DNA from: Breviolum minutum Mf 1.05b.01
Lineage: Eukaryota; Sar; Dinophyceae; Suessiales; Symbiodiniaceae
Reading direction: 5' to 3'
DNA length: 64,000 nucleotides
NCBI GenBank assembly: GCA_000507305.1
Contig: DF241183.1
Span: 1 to 64,000 of the forward strand
The notes beneath the pieces were generated by a model. That model saw only the letters and a list, made by a program, of their open reading frames with translations. It was not told where the DNA came from and ran no database searches. Each line of letters begins with the position of its first letter. Position 1 is the stretch's first letter. Shown one piece after another: positions 1 through 11,039 of the stretch. The position numbers and the translations under genes are program-made.

Positions 1-149
1 TCTTTCTGTCAAATGTAACTTTCAATAACTTCGAACATTCAAACTATCTAACTATTGACTAGATATTAACTATCCACTATTAAACTATCAACATGTATAC
101 ATCTTTCATCTCAACAGTTTTGCAAGCAAAACAATTGCCAAACATTCTA

Positions 150-310
150 CCAACAAATTCATCCATGGGATATCCAAAGGTCCACATCCCTGCATCAAAG
201 GCACTGAATGCACACGTGGCTTCTCAGCTTGGTTTCTCCAAGCAACCGCGTTTTGGCACAAATGGCGTGAAGCACTGGCAGTTGGGTCCATGTGCTGCTG
301 GCAGCATGGT
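150..310 (-). CDS. Possible exon at the left edge
   Basis: Reads QLHHAASSTWTQLPVLHAIC, AKTRLLGETKLRSHVCIQCL; other frames are also open. Between 330 and 940 nothing is seen. Confidence 0.3.
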
Positions 311-949
311 GGAGTTGAGAACAACGTAATGGCCTCACCGGTGATGTCACGGATTGTCATTCTTATCATGATTGTATTTTGATGTTTTTGTCTGCACCTG
401 CTGTTTATACAATGATCCCTTCTTGAGAATGCAAATTCAAATTTTGTGTTTTGGCCAATCATGGCCAAGTAAGAGGTGTGATATGGTGTGATGGTGTCGA
501 AAGGACAGGACATCATTATTTGACACAGTATCGAACCAAGTATCCCAAACATGCGTTGTCGTCAACGTTTCATAGCCCAAAACATTAAATTACAACAGAA
601 AATCATACAATAGCATGCTACCCAACAAAATTACCCACATCATAATCCTCCTGCATCCACGACATGATCGTGAGCGCCACACCAAAATTCCAGCACGGCA
701 GTTTGCCGCATACCCTTTATGATTCCATCTCCACCTCTTTCTGAGTTGCCAACGATTTCAACCAAAACACACATGATATTGAGTCTGAGCAGCTTGGCTA
801 CTTTTCATTATGTGCCATTTTCTCAATCACCTTAACCATAATCATAAATTCATAATGCATCCAGTTCATTCATCATCATGATCTTTCAATTCTTTCACTT
901 CCATCCCCAAAACCACTGAAATGTTCATCCCCAGAAATCCAGCCTCCGT

Positions 950-1180
950 GACCAGTTGGATCCTTCTTCTTCCAAGCATAGGTGCAAACCCAAAAAACGT
1001 CTTACGAGGCTGGGCCACAGCGAGGTGCTACTAGAACTCGTGGGTGCTAAGGTTGGCTGCCAAATAGTATGCCCCACCAGTTCTGAGAAAAGGGATTGGC
1101 TGTTTAAGACCTCAGGAATCGCAGAACGACATTTGTTGGAGGTAGGACTCTCCACCAGGGGTTCTGAAAAATCCCAATAT
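950..1180 (-). CDS. Possible exon
   Basis: Reads KCRSAIPEVLNSQSLFSELV, GHTIWQPTLAPTSSSSTSLW, PSLVRRFLGLHLCLEEEG. Plausible coding, no splice sites fixed. Confidence 0.35.
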
Positions 1181-1809
1181 CTCCACCAGAAACGGCTGAA
1201 ATATTCTGAACAAGAATCTGATACGAATTTTGGATATATATATATATATATGCGCATGTGATATTATCTGATGTTTTTGATGACTTTTTTGGCTGATTTG
1301 CCTTGCAGGAGCATTGCGTGATTTTCCGTAAATTTCCTGGCGGACATCCGTTGTAGCAGCTGTACCTTAAACAATGAAAAACATCTAGGAATAAATCATT
1401 CACAAAATATTCAACACCTGCACCTTCCATGCAGATCGGACCTTCCTATAGGGATTGAGCAAATCAAAATATGTCATTTTCAAGAGGCTGGTCATTTGAA
1501 AAGTTTGAGTCTCCATTCCCAGTTTCCCAAAACTTCAAACGAGGATCCGGTCCCACAGGCTCTTTCTCATTGGGTTTCAAGCACCGGGCGATACCCAATC
1601 CTCGCTTACATTACCAATGAAAACAGTTCCCACCTGCCATCATTCCAATGGAAACTTGGTTTTCCAACTTTATATTCTATTTTTTTGCACTTTTCAGGTG
1701 CCATGGTGCTGTTTGCTGGAGAGTAATCATCTTAAGTGGATTTAAATGGCGAAAACTGAATACCTATTGAAATCTATTGAAGGTGGTACATGAAGCGTAA
1801 GCTTATGCA

Positions 1810-1955
1810 CTCTTCTTGAACAAACGATCGTAAGCCTCTTCAATGCGTCCCTTACGGTGGGTGGTTTCCTGGAATGAATCCATTGTGGATGCCCCCCACT
1901 TGTATCTGAGGGCTCGAGATCCAAAACATTGCAGGCAATTCCCTTTGAGACCAAA
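1810..1955 (-). CDS. Exon, frame ambiguous
   Basis: One frame reads SKGIACNVLDLEPSDTSGGH, then SRKPPTVRDALKRLTIV; another reads KWGASTMDSFQETTHRKGRI. Both are protein-like over 45 codons. It may follow the exonuclease-like exon at 2.5 kb. Confidence 0.35.
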
Positions 1956-2479
1956 CATTCTCTGCTTCCAAAACAGCCTTCTCTGATTCATCACATCTTT
2001 TTTTGTACTCCAGATATTCAAGATGGATCAAAATGGTACCCTCAACCCATGGACCAACTACACTAAGTACATAACTACATGAAACATCTACAATTCTCTA
2101 CACCCAACGGCATCTCATGATATCTCATGCTCCCAGCGACCCAACTCGATGGCAATGTCAACCAACTCTTCAATGCCACCCCAAACCTCAGTGGAGGTCT
2201 CGGGGTGCAATGTTCGGACCACAACCTAAACTGATGGCCTGACGTATATCATAGAGATATCATGAGATATTATCAGATATTAACAGTGGATACGAGATGA
2301 GGTACAACTATTCACCCTTGTGTATTGTGTATTGTTTCTGTTTAACATGTAGAGTGGAGTATTCAGATTTCAAAAGCACAAATACATCTTGTTACAGAAC
2401 TTACAACGGCCAATTCTAAGTTGTAACGGCTGATGTTGATGATCATAATCACCACCACCTTGAAACCCGGGCGTTTCTC

Positions 2480-2645
2480 TTGGAACTTTGATCCCAAGGA
2501 ACAATTTTCAGGACATTTGGCTGTGACAAAACTTGTCGCAACTTCTGTGCCACCAAAGGCCAAGTCGGCCCGTCTGTGCCATCGACCTCTTCTGCTCGGA
2601 GAGCCAAGAGATCAAAGATCTCAACATTTTGAGCGCTACAAATCA
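2480..2645 (-). CDS. Possible 3'-5' exonuclease (mut-7-like) exon
   Basis: Reads VEIFDLLALRAEEVDGTDGP, TWPLVAQKLRQVLSQPNVLK. The pattern 'FDLLAL...LxxVLxxxxVLK' is what precedes the K-hG motif of WRN/mut-7-type DEDDy exonuclease domains. The exon at 1.8 kb (ACNVLDLEPSD) could carry the later 'vlDL' strand. Metal-binding Asp residues beyond this exon are not confirmed. Confidence 0.4.
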
Positions 2646-2948
2646 CCAATAAACCTCAGAGACCGTGAAGAGTTGGCATTGTCTGTTGGATGAAAATGGC
2701 TGTGATTGATATAAATTGTTGTATAGATGTTTGATGATGATAGTGCAAAATTAATTCTGCTTCCGTTTGGTCTGCAATTCTGGAGGCACACTGACGCTTG
2801 GGATAGTATCAAAGGCTCGTAAAGCTGCAGAGTTTTTGCTCATGCCAAGTAACTACCAGGGCGATGCCAAAATGGTGCTTCTTCTCCTGATCGTGTTGTG
2901 GCTTGTTCTATGCATGGTCAAAATATAAGAAATAGAACATGAATCAAT

Positions 2949-3037
2949 TACACTCCCTAAAACTAACATGGAACCCCAAAATCGGGATTTGGAAGATTAG
3001 TTGACTTTCCGGTTCCATGTTGATTTTCAGGAGTGTA
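2949..3037. mobile_element. 89-bp inverted-repeat element
   Basis: TACACTCCCTAAAACTAACA then TGGAACC at the left; GGTTCCATGTTGATTTTCAG then GAGTGTA at the right. A 27-bp inverted repeat with few mismatches over an 89-bp unit, next to the exon at 3,049. Confidence 0.8.
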
Positions 3038-3048
3038 GGAGAATCTCA

Positions 3049-3234
3049 TCAAGTTGCAACCCGGGCTCGGAACATTTGTATCACCAAGACCTCTTCCTGT
3101 AGCCTCTCACATGCCTCATCGGCGGCCTTGGCCGTGACGCAGGCACCAACAAAGTGCTCTCGGTCGGGCAACAAAAAACCGCCAGCATCCACCTGGGCGT
3201 TGCCCGATGGGACAGCAGATGGTGCAACGTCCAT
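3049..3234 (-). CDS. Exon, unidentified
   Basis: Reads APSAVPSGNAQVDAGGFLLP, DREHFVGACVTAKAADEACE, RLQEEVLVIQMFRARVAT. High GC and clearly coding. It ends against the inverted-repeat element at 2,949-3,037. Confidence 0.55.
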   Translation of the reverse strand: MDVAPSAVPSGNAQVDAGGFLLPDREHFVGACVTAKAADEACERLQEEVLVIQMFRARVAT

Positions 3235-3570
3235 GCACTGTTATTATATTGGCTTACATCCCTCCAAGCACTTTGACCCTGGTGTACTGTATCCTCCCAG
3301 TTCGCAACGAAACCAAAGTGCGGGTTGGGTCATCTGATTCTATCTGCATCTAACACGCTTTTTATAGCTATTTTTGAGTTCCCCTTTGACTGCAACACAC
3401 CTTGTCATGCATAGCTTTGATTGAGTCCTTGCTAAAATAGACAATTATCAACTACTGCCATGACTTTCCCCACCTACAACCTGGCAAACACAAAGTTGTG
3501 ACTTGCCAATCCGGTCAAATAGGATATTGCAAGCCTTCTCAATGAACTATGCCAACTATGCACTTGAATC

Positions 3571-3691
3571 CAATACTCCCAATTGTCTCCTTTATTTTTG
3601 CCACTGGCACAGGACCAAATTCTGATTCTTCGCCGGCGTAGAATGCACCATCATCAGCAAAGGACAGAATGTCTTGCAAACGTTCCAACTC
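3571..3691 (-). CDS. Internal exon, 40 codons
   Basis: Acceptor GTATTCAG|G and a likely GA donor (GTATTG|GATTCA). Reads ELERLQDILSFADDGAFYAG, EESEFGPVPVAKIKETIGSI. Strong coding look. Upstream stretch (LDGLPIPGACLSTGLDLGSG at 3.9 kb and SSGILLDTAFLGENVAKFGP at 3.8 kb) may hold its preceding exons. Confidence 0.55.
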
Positions 3692-4694
3692 CTGAATACA
3701 GCAGGTTCATGCTTGCAAACAATATCTTTGCGTAACCGCTGGATAAATTACAAAGAACAAACAAGTGACCAAAGAGAACATCTGTGTAACGTCAATGCAA
3801 CACCGGACCAAATTTTGCGACATTTTCACCCAAGAAGGCAGTATCCAACAGTATCCCACTGCTATCTTGCTGGACCAACAGGTTTTTTCATTGATAAATC
3901 CAACTTTTGTCTTCCCATCTTCCAGGGCTCCACTTCCAAGGTCAAGCCCTGTCGACAAGCAAGCTCCTGGGATGGGAAGCCCATCCAAGGCAATGCATGG
4001 AACAGGACTTCAGTTGCATCTCCAACTGACAACTTTCATCTGCACATTTTAAAGCTTTATACTTTCATCATCTTTCATCTAGTTCATCTGCACATCAAGT
4101 GCTTGAGGACCAATGATTCACTGCGGTTTTTAGATGCATCGTGAAGCGTAATGATCCCTTGGACAGTGAAACTGCTTCTCTTTGTGCCTACCTGAGATCC
4201 CAAATCATCTGTTTGAAGGGATCACCAGCTTAAAAAACTTGAAGATTCCCATAAGAAGCATGGTTCATTTCGTCACACCCTCCCCACCTGTTTTGGCAGC
4301 TTTGACAATAGCACTGCTGCATCTGCCACACGCCCACGCTGGCGGAGACTTTGGGCCACATCTTCACCAATCGTGGCATCACGATCAACAAAGTCACTAA
4401 GCCCTCAGTAGGCAACACTTCAAAAATATGAGGGGTTCAGCACCAATTGGCAGGTTTTCCACGTTCTTTTTCTTGCTTCTCCAACACCTAGTGACATGAT
4501 ATAATTAGTGACTTCTTCTGCGAAAAATATGTTGACAAAAGACCTGCATTTCAGGTGGCCATGCCATTCACAAATCTACATTTTGTCATAACCATGAAAC
4601 GCCATGGACGCAACTTACAACCAGCAAAAACTGGTGAATTCATCCAACAAACTAAACCAATAAACCAAAATCCACATCTATTAATATACTTTGA

Positions 4695-4825
4695 AATCAT
4701 GGAGGGATTGATCAGGCCATCCGCGCGAGACACCACTGTTGAAGACTGGAAAGAAAGAATTGTAGAGGCTGGATCTGGAAAGGCTTGGAGACTCCACAAA
4801 AGGCTAGGTCCCAAGGTTACTCGGA
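4695..4825 (-). CDS. Exon
   Basis: Reads GPSLLWSLQAFPDPASTILS, FQSSTVVSRADGLINPSMIS and K, ending AAG|GTATAT'-like (TCAAAG|TATATT). Same strand as its neighbours. Between 4.0 and 4.55 kb nothing clear. Confidence 0.4.
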
Positions 4826-4913
4826 TTCCAATACAAAAAATCTCATATCCATCTCTCCTTCAATGTCCTTCAACCAGTTGACAGATGTTACAAAAACAAC
4901 AACTGTTGGTTAC

Positions 4914-4993
4914 CCAGCCACGAGCCACCGGTAATGCACCACCTCGCTTACTATCCAATGCCCATCTCCGAAGCGCACAGCGTCGGATGGCAC
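4914..4993 (-). CDS. Internal exon, 26 codons
   Basis: Acceptor CAAGATAG|G and donor GGCTGG|GTAACC. Reads VPSDAVRFGDGHWIVSEVVH, YRWLVA. A second frame is also open, but the splice sites fit this one. Confidence 0.5.
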
Positions 4994-5249
4994 CTATCTT
5001 GGATTCGAAGGGTGAGTGTCTGCTGCGTATATTCTCGAATTCTACTGCAGTATCAATTTGTACAATGATTACATATTGGTTGTTCGATGCTATTCTCAAG
5101 TTTTATACTATGTACAATCCATTTGACATAATTTGCCTCTCACAGTCTCACAATGACTTCAAACAACCATATCATTCCGCTTTGTATTGCACTCATGTTT
5201 AGGCCCAACAAAAAACGCGGCCGTAACTCCCGGAAATGAAGGCTTCGGA

Positions 5250-5350
5250 TTCGGATCACGGTACTGCCATGGAACCAAATGGAGGGATTTCCACGCCAAT
5301 GTGCTCTGCAATGCCACACACCTCAACCAAACCCAGAGCATGCATGCAAT
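5250..5350 (-). CDS. Possible C-terminal exon
   Basis: Reads HALGLVEVCGIAEHIGVEIP, PFGSMAVP and TGA. Two other frames are open; this one has the best hydrophobic pattern. Confidence 0.35.
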
Positions 5351-5723
5351 GAGCTTGGCATTTGAGGGAAAGGGCCAACACAGACCTGAACTTGCATGGC
5401 TTGAAAATTCTGGGGCGATTTATATTGAATTACATCAAAATCTTCGGAAGGTGCGATATGACGTTGTAGTCTAAACACATCTAAATCATGTTTCCTTCCA
5501 AACGACTGGGCTGCAAGTCTGACACTGTCAAAATTTGATGGACGAGCTGTGACAAAGTTAACTATGTACACACTGTAGAAAGACTTACAACATAATAAGT
5601 CAACTTTCCCACAACATATCCGTTTTCTCTTTTGATCTTTACACATCTGTCGTCTGTCATCTATACATGCCCAGTTTATCCAGTTTCATGAGCCTTTGGA
5701 AAGAATCTCCCTCCAAATTCCCT

Positions 5724-5880
5724 TCATCGAGCCACGATTTCGAAATCATCGATCTCGGCGTGCTCTTCGAAACGCTGATCCAAGGTTTCCACGACGCGAC
5801 GTCGATCATTCACGGAGGCGGCACTCAAAATGCCACTCAACATGTCGCGGCGCTCACGCCAAGGACGATCTAAATTCAAG
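5724..5880 (-). CDS. C-terminal exon, charged helix
   Basis: Reads LNLDRPWRERRDMLSGILSA, ASVNDRRRVVETLDQRFEEH, AEIDDFEIVAR and TGA. High GC, Arg/Glu-rich. No family recognised. Confidence 0.6.
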
Positions 5881-6094
5881 ACTTGTCCTTGTTTGGACAA
5901 ATTGTGGCGAATCTTCCAATCTTCCAATCAACACAACGACAAAGGGCAAAAACAGGGAAACCGGGAAAAACTAATTATGATATGAACATCATATCGCATC
6001 GATGTAAGATACAAAACTAAAGAACATGTTGAAGATCATAATAGTCAGATCAATGTATGTATAAATGGCGTATGGATCCATAAGAGCTCATTGG

Positions 6095-6248
6095 TGTTGA
6101 GCATTTTTTCCCAGCTTCGCACCAAGAGCTCGACCGTTTCGGACTCCAATTCCACACCAACGGCCACCATCTCGGCCGACAGCAATGCAAAACGGCGGAA
6201 GTTGCGATGGTCCGGTGCTCGCGTCGGGTTTTCTACGAAGGCCTGCAA
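6095..6248 (-). CDS. Exon, unidentified
   Basis: Reads AFVENPTRAPDHRNFRRFAL, LSAEMVAVGVELESETVELL, VRSWEKMLN. Probably internal exon of the gene ending at 5,724. Confidence 0.55.
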
Positions 6249-6458
6249 TACAAAGGGGCTAAGGATGGCTAAGGCACATAGGACAAGACTTGATAGTGTG
6301 GGTTTGGTAGAAGCATAGCTGACATAGCACAATTGTAATAATTGTATACAAGTGGAACCATGGAAAACCTTCCCCACCACGTTGTTGTAGAAAAGGTGAA
6401 GATGAGTTGGACCAATATCTGGCCAAACTTTGGACTTGTTGATTTGCTAACCAAACGA

Positions 6459-6690
6459 AAGTGTGCCCTAGGTATTTAATACACCGTCCACGTCTTTTGC
6501 CAACAGTGACATGCCTTTTGCAAGGCAAGCATCTGGCCTGTTGCCACAAGACCTCCCGCAACTCCGCGGGAGTCACGCACGGGGGAAGTTGCCCCAGGTG
6601 TTGGCAAATGCCTGGCCATGCTGCCACTGAGATAGAATTGTAGACTCTCGGAAGCTCCACTTGGATGGCCTGCTCCTTCCACTCCTGACC
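6459..6690 (-). CDS. Exon, unidentified
   Basis: Reads WKEQAIQVELPRVYNSISVA, AWPGICQHLGQLPPCVTPAE, LREVLWQQARCLPCKRHVTV, GKRRGRCIKYLGHTF. A second frame is open but less protein-like. Cys-rich end. Confidence 0.5.
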
Positions 6691-6692
6691 CA

Positions 6693-7160
6693 TTGGGAGC
6701 GGTCGACAAATATAGAAAGAACCCTCCTGATGGATCTTTGTGGCTTGGCGAAGGGCTCGGGGGATGTTTCCTATTGTTTCCTGATTTGGGATCGGGTGTG
6801 TGTTTTTACTGTTTTTTCATGTTGTTTCAATTTATGAAAGTCACTAGTTCAGGATGGTTCAGAGATTACTGGAACACCTGGCAGAAAGCTTTCATTCAGA
6901 CCTTTCGGTGCCAAAGATCCACGGAAACTGTAACCAAATTATATAGCCTGCCAAGTGGACTGGTGGTTCCATGTCATGCTTTCTTTTTTGAAATTTGGTT
7001 CCTCATGATTCTGCATTGCACCTCCTTGAATCATAAGCACAAACAGTTCTGTATGGATACTCTTCGAACCATGCACATCAATGTGCAAACGACATGTTGC
7101 ATGAGCCAACATCATCTAAGAGGTTCAAATCCTCCAAGCTGGCTTCACAAGAAACATGTC
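6693..7160 (+). other. Long plus-strand open frame, probably chance
   Basis: A 176-codon plus-strand frame runs 6,693-7,223. Its composition (many Phe, Cys, His) is poor, it overlaps the minus-strand exon at 7.2 kb, and no splice or start context supports it. No minus-strand exon is visible at 6,700-7,160. Confidence 0.25.
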
Positions 7161-7184
7161 ATCATGTCATGGAGAAAACCACTC

Positions 7185-7310
7185 CTCCAAAAGCTCTTCA
7201 TCCATGTGATTCAAAATACCTGAGACGAAGGTCAAGAGGCATTCCTTAGAAACGACGCATTGTCGATCATGGTCGTATGTCTTGGAGGAAGAGGGACGAA
7301 GGCGATTTGA
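7185..7310 (-). CDS. Exon with degenerate EF-hand
   Basis: Reads SKTYDHDRQCVVSKECLLTF, VSGILNHMDEELLEEW. The DHDRQCVVSKEC segment sits like an EF-hand loop with Asp at 1 and 3, but Cys at 6 and 12 replace the usual Gly and Glu, so calcium binding is doubtful. GTCTCAG|GTATTT may end the exon after VS. Confidence 0.5.
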
Positions 7311-7447
7311 GAAAGATTGGGAAGCCAAGGAGAGCTTCAGATACTGCAACCTCTGGTTTGTTGATGCTAAAGAATAGTGAGATGGTGATGACTCGCATAA
7401 TTCTGAATACTTTATTCAATCATTGTTTCGGAACATCAGTCACAAGC

Positions 7448-7616
7448 CTTCCTCCTCATCATCTAGCAGCAGCAGCGGTTGCACCCAGATCGATCCCTCC
7501 TGAATTTGCAGAGCTTCTTGAGGTGCTCGTCCATCCCTCCAAAAGCGCATGGCCACAAAGCCATGCCAAATGCCATGCAGGTCATCAGGTGTCAGAATTG
7601 ATCCAAGATGTTGAGC
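7448..7616 (-). CDS. Internal exon, GC donor
   Basis: Acceptor CACATAG|G and probable donor GAGGAAG|GCTTGT. Reads AQHLGSILTPDDLHGIWHGF, VAMRFWRDGRAPQEALQIQE, GSIWVQPLLLLDDEEE. Clearly coding. Not identified. Confidence 0.6.
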
Positions 7617-7809
7617 CTATGTGATGCGAAGATGATCAACATGGAGTGAAATGTCTGGATGAGTCCAAGATAAGGCTCAGAAACCACGAAAACCGACGGT
7701 TTAGGGTGTATGCATATTATGTTATAATGGCTTTGATCTTCATTGACACCTAGATTCAAACATAACATGTCACATATCTACTATTCAACCGTTGGATGAA
7801 TTCATTGTG

Positions 7810-8032
7810 GTGTTCTTTCCTGTGCAAAAAGTTCATAAAAGTTCTGAGTGATCCGTGATGGGTTCCCAAACCATCCCTCAAAGTCAAAATTCCAAGGAAC
7901 CGAAAACAAGGCTTCTCCAACTCGCTGCAGCTGTTGCTCGATGCCTTTGGCACGTCGCATGCAAGCCCGGCTCAGCTTGCGGTCGTCGCAGCCAGGGACA
8001 TACTGCCTGTGAATCCATGCTGAAATTTCCAA
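7810..8032 (-). CDS. Exon, unidentified
   Basis: Reads ISAWIHRQYVPGCDDRKLSR, ACMRRAKGIEQQLQRVGEAL, FSVPWNFDFEGWFGNPSRIT, QNFYELFAQER. Long and clearly coding. Limits approximate. Confidence 0.55.
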
Positions 8033-8151
8033 CTTGCAGAAGTATAAAACTTGTCTCCTGTGAGAACAGGGATCTTTAATAACTGGAATTCTATAGGGGT
8101 TGAAATGGATTAATGATTAAAATATATTAAAAATCATAATTTTGGAAATTC

Positions 8152-8419
8152 ATTGCATTTCAACAATCTCCCAACAGAACCCCTGTTCCGCCAGCTGCCT
8201 GAGAGCATTCAGAAACTGTTCCAGGCCCAACTCTAAGGCCCGTCGACCCGAGTGTTGTTGCAAGTGGTGACGTAACGCTTCCACGGATAACGGCTTCAAC
8301 AGCAAATCCACATAGATCTTGTACTCCTTGTGAGATCCAGTGGAAAACATGCTGTTTGAGATTCTGCTGCATAATAGATTTGTGCCTTTGTCAACACCAA
8401 ATTTTGCTTCCACTGTCAC
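8152..8419 (-). CDS. Exon, helical
   Basis: Reads VEAKFGVDKGTNLLCSRISN, SHKEYKIYVDLLLKPLSVEA, LRHHLQQHSGRRALELGLEQ, FLNALRQLAEQGFCWEI. Probably an internal exon of the gene running through 7.2-8.0 kb. No family recognised. Confidence 0.55.
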
Positions 8420-8734
8420 CTGGTGTTAGCTATTTCTCGGAATGTTAAACATGGAACCAAATGATAATAACAACAAGATACAATGAGCGTGTGTAATGTC
8501 TCAAATGAGCAAATATATATATATATGGTACGTAAGTATCTGTCAACATGATTCATGAGTGTATCTGCATGCGCAGGAACTTTGAGGTCAGCAGAGTCTG
8601 CACATGTCCACGCAACTATGAGTGATCGATGTGTTAAGATTCATGTATATAGAGACTGCGTGTCTGGTATGTTTACCTATGTTTCCCTACATCGGGTAAA
8701 AAATGACCACATTCATCTGCAGATGCAGATGTAG

Positions 8735-8850
8735 CTAACTATTCCTTACATGCCTCCTCATCACCATCTTGTTGCCAATGCAAGAATCTGTTAAGACTAT
8801 GGATGCACCAACTTCACTTTTGCCGGCATCTTCACACGCCATTTTCTGGA
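8735..8850 (-). CDS. C-terminal exon
   Basis: After TTGTCCAG it reads KMACEDAGKSEVGASIVLTD, SCIGNKMVMRRHVRNS and TAG. Not identified. Confidence 0.5.
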
Positions 8851-9032
8851 CAATCCCATGGCGGCAAACGCGGCTCAGAATGAGAGAATAGGGCAGTGAG
8901 AAAATGAGGGAGTTGTAGTTTGGGTACCTCCATATGCACCAAAGTTGGTATTCAATTCTCGGCAGATGCAAAACGGTGCCACTGTCCACCATTTCGGTAT
9001 TCTCCTCTCAACTGCTTGTGCCCATGATATTG

Positions 9033-9220
9033 CATCACCAATCCACTTTGTGCCAAAAGATTGAAGGCAAATGCTTGATGGTTTCAATCCGTTGTTGCAA
9101 CTTGAGATTTTTGTTTGCAAGGGACATCTGATTGGAACTCTCAATCGTTCCCGAATATGCAGCATGTGCATCCGACATGTTTGTGCGGTGCAAGCAATCA
9201 AATGCTGGTAAAGGAGGGGA
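9033..9220 (-). CDS. Exon, coiled-coil
   Basis: After CCTTTACCAG it reads FDCLHRTNMSDAHAAYSGTI, ESSNQMSLANKNLKLQQRIE, TIKHLPSIFWHKVDW. Heptad-like helix. A second frame is open through the whole region (8,875-9,279), so the choice rests on composition. Confidence 0.45.
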
Positions 9221-9284
9221 TGGTCAACCCCAGCCAACATGAAGCGTTTGTTAACATCAACATAATTTAAAAAATTCATGAGTA

Positions 9285-9450
9285 TCTAAACATGTATTCT
9301 CTGGGATCATGTATCTTTTCCTCCATGGCAAATTCGTCACAAACACCCAAATTCCCAACACATATACTGCAAGAAACCTCGTCCTTCCCGCGTTCTGGCA
9401 TTTTTCCCGATCGCCATCTTTGGGCCGATTCACCATCCATCACAAACCTC
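9285..9450 (-). CDS. Coding stretch, possible short gene
   Basis: Reads MDGESAQRWRSGKMPERGKD, EVSCSICVGNLGVCDEFAME, EKIHDPREYMFRYS and TGA. Contains CSIC. An ATG at the start follows a stop, so this could be a 54-residue protein or the end of a longer one. Confidence 0.45.
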
Positions 9451-9694
9451 TAAGCTTCGGAGCCTGAAGTCGATGTACGGTCAGATTTCTCTCAAAACCT
9501 GAAAACTCACAAGTGAAGTGTAATTATAATGTGTATTATTGTCGTATGCAAATATTGATACATATATATGATATTGAATAACTAAATATAAGTATATAGT
9601 ATTATTATATAATATATTAATCATATTATTTCTATATGTTTATGATCAACTAATACCTGGGTGGAGGCTCGGGACTCTCTGGGTATGATGCAGC

Positions 9695-9824
9695 TTGAAG
9701 GGTATGTTTTGGCTTATCCCCCCTCCCAGTGGCAAATGAAGGTTTAGGTTGGGATCCCCTAAAAACATAGTAATCCTGGTGGTGACTCTTAGTTGGGGGG
9801 ACAAGCCAAGGTATATTCCTTCAC
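9695..9824. mobile_element. 130-bp inverted-repeat element
   Basis: TTGAAGGGTATGTTTTGGCT then TATCCCCCC at the left; GGGGGGACAAGCCAAGGTAT then ATTCCTTCAC at the right. Imperfect inverted ends of about 30 bp. The open frame across it on the minus strand is a by-product. Confidence 0.7.
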
Positions 9825-10474
9825 ACTTTGATCCGAAGAATGTCGACTGGAATCTACGATCACTGTTCTCTTTTCGTTGTATCAATCCGGGAAGTACGCT
9901 ACAAACACAACACAAATACGGTGCTGTAGCAAATATTTGCCAATTACATCAAATTACAATATGAAAGTCATCTAACATTCAAGAAACACATGAAGTTTTT
10001 CCCCCACGACGCGACCCACTCTATGAATAAACCAGCCGCGACCCAACCCACCACGAGTTCCAGGGAACAATTTGCCATCACAGCCATCAGGTGGGGGAAA
10101 ACCACTGGTCGGACCATAGCCATAACCTTCCAAGGTGATGCAATCATCGAGGTCGCACCGAGGTCGCCACGAAAAACTCAGAAACCTGAAATGAATTCCT
10201 ACAACTTGCTTCCACCTATATCTTAAAAAGAAAAAACAAAAAAAATATAAAAAGTGAAAGCGGGAAAAGTCTATTCGGATAAATATATGGATATAAATAA
10301 TTAGGTAGTTTTCACACGCTTTCATAATATTAGCGCTTTTGTCCTTCCTCAGAAAGGCCACCCGGCCTTCAGCAACTGGATATAGGCCTGTGGCCAGGCT
10401 ACGGGGGCCGAAACGGTCATCCGTTTAACTCCAAAAGATGGCGATGACCCAAACTGCAACTTCACTCAATACTG

Positions 10475-10573
10475 TTGATGGAAGAAATCCGGTTAACCAC
10501 CTGGGATGTATAAACCTGGTAAATAATGGGATAAACTACGTACATCTCAACTGGCCGGGATTTCTTCCATCTG
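10475..10573. mobile_element. Family A inverted-repeat element, copy 1
   Basis: Ends are GATGGAAGAAATCC and GGATTTCTTCCATC, an inverted repeat of 14 bases. The inside (CACCTGGGATGTAT, then GTAAATAATGGGATAA, then TCTCAACTGG) matches the copy at 25.4 kb. About 100 bp, no coding capacity, MITE-like. Confidence 0.8.
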
Positions 10574-10778
10574 ACGATCATTGACGATCAGAAAAAACAA
10601 AAAAAACATGTTTTAATTATTGTTACAAACTTCATGATTGGGTGATTGCTACACTAAACTATCACTACACCAAATGGTCCTTTACTTTTCACCATCTCTT
10701 ACTTCAAGGAGAAATACACAAATTCTAAGTTCAGAAGTGGACACCAAGAAAAAACGGTTGTTCTCTGATGGCCTCCAC

Positions 10779-10840
10779 CTAGGCCGGCACCAGCACCAGC
10801 CACACCAAGGCCAAAGGCTGCGGGACCAGCTGCAGCAATC
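10779..10840 (-). CDS. Gly/Ala-rich exon
   Basis: Acceptor TCGTCCAG|G, donor GGCCTAG|GTGGAGG. Reads IAAAGPAAFGLGVAGAGAGL. Composition matches the Gly/Ala exon at 12,733-12,823, so the two neighbouring genes may be related. Confidence 0.5.
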
Positions 10841-11039
10841 CTGGACGAATCTCTGTGGATAGCTTGTTTATGTTTGTCATGATACATTTAGACAGAAATT
10901 ACATGGGTGCACAGGGTCCCCCTTTCTACATTTTAACATTCAAACATGAAATGTAAATCATTATTTGAAGACAAATTAGATAAAAGGCGTGCGGCATGCA
11001 GTGTATCAAGACTGTTGTGTCAAAATGATAAAACAACCA

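Noticed and set aside
1236-1255. Short TA runs (also near 8.52, 13.02-13.05, 15.59, 33.47, 38.75, 46.50 and 61.62 kb)
   Set aside because: Ordinary dinucleotide repeats in an AT-rich genome; no promoter meaning can be shown.
3674-4144. 156-codon plus-strand frame
   Set aside because: Overlaps minus-strand exon candidates with better splice sites; composition is less protein-like.
4885-5202. Plus-strand frame over the 4.9-kb exon
   Set aside because: Mirror of the minus-strand exon with clean AG|G and GT sites.
7090-7160. tRNA-like B-box (GGTTCAAATCC)
   Set aside because: No A-box at the right distance and no cloverleaf stems.
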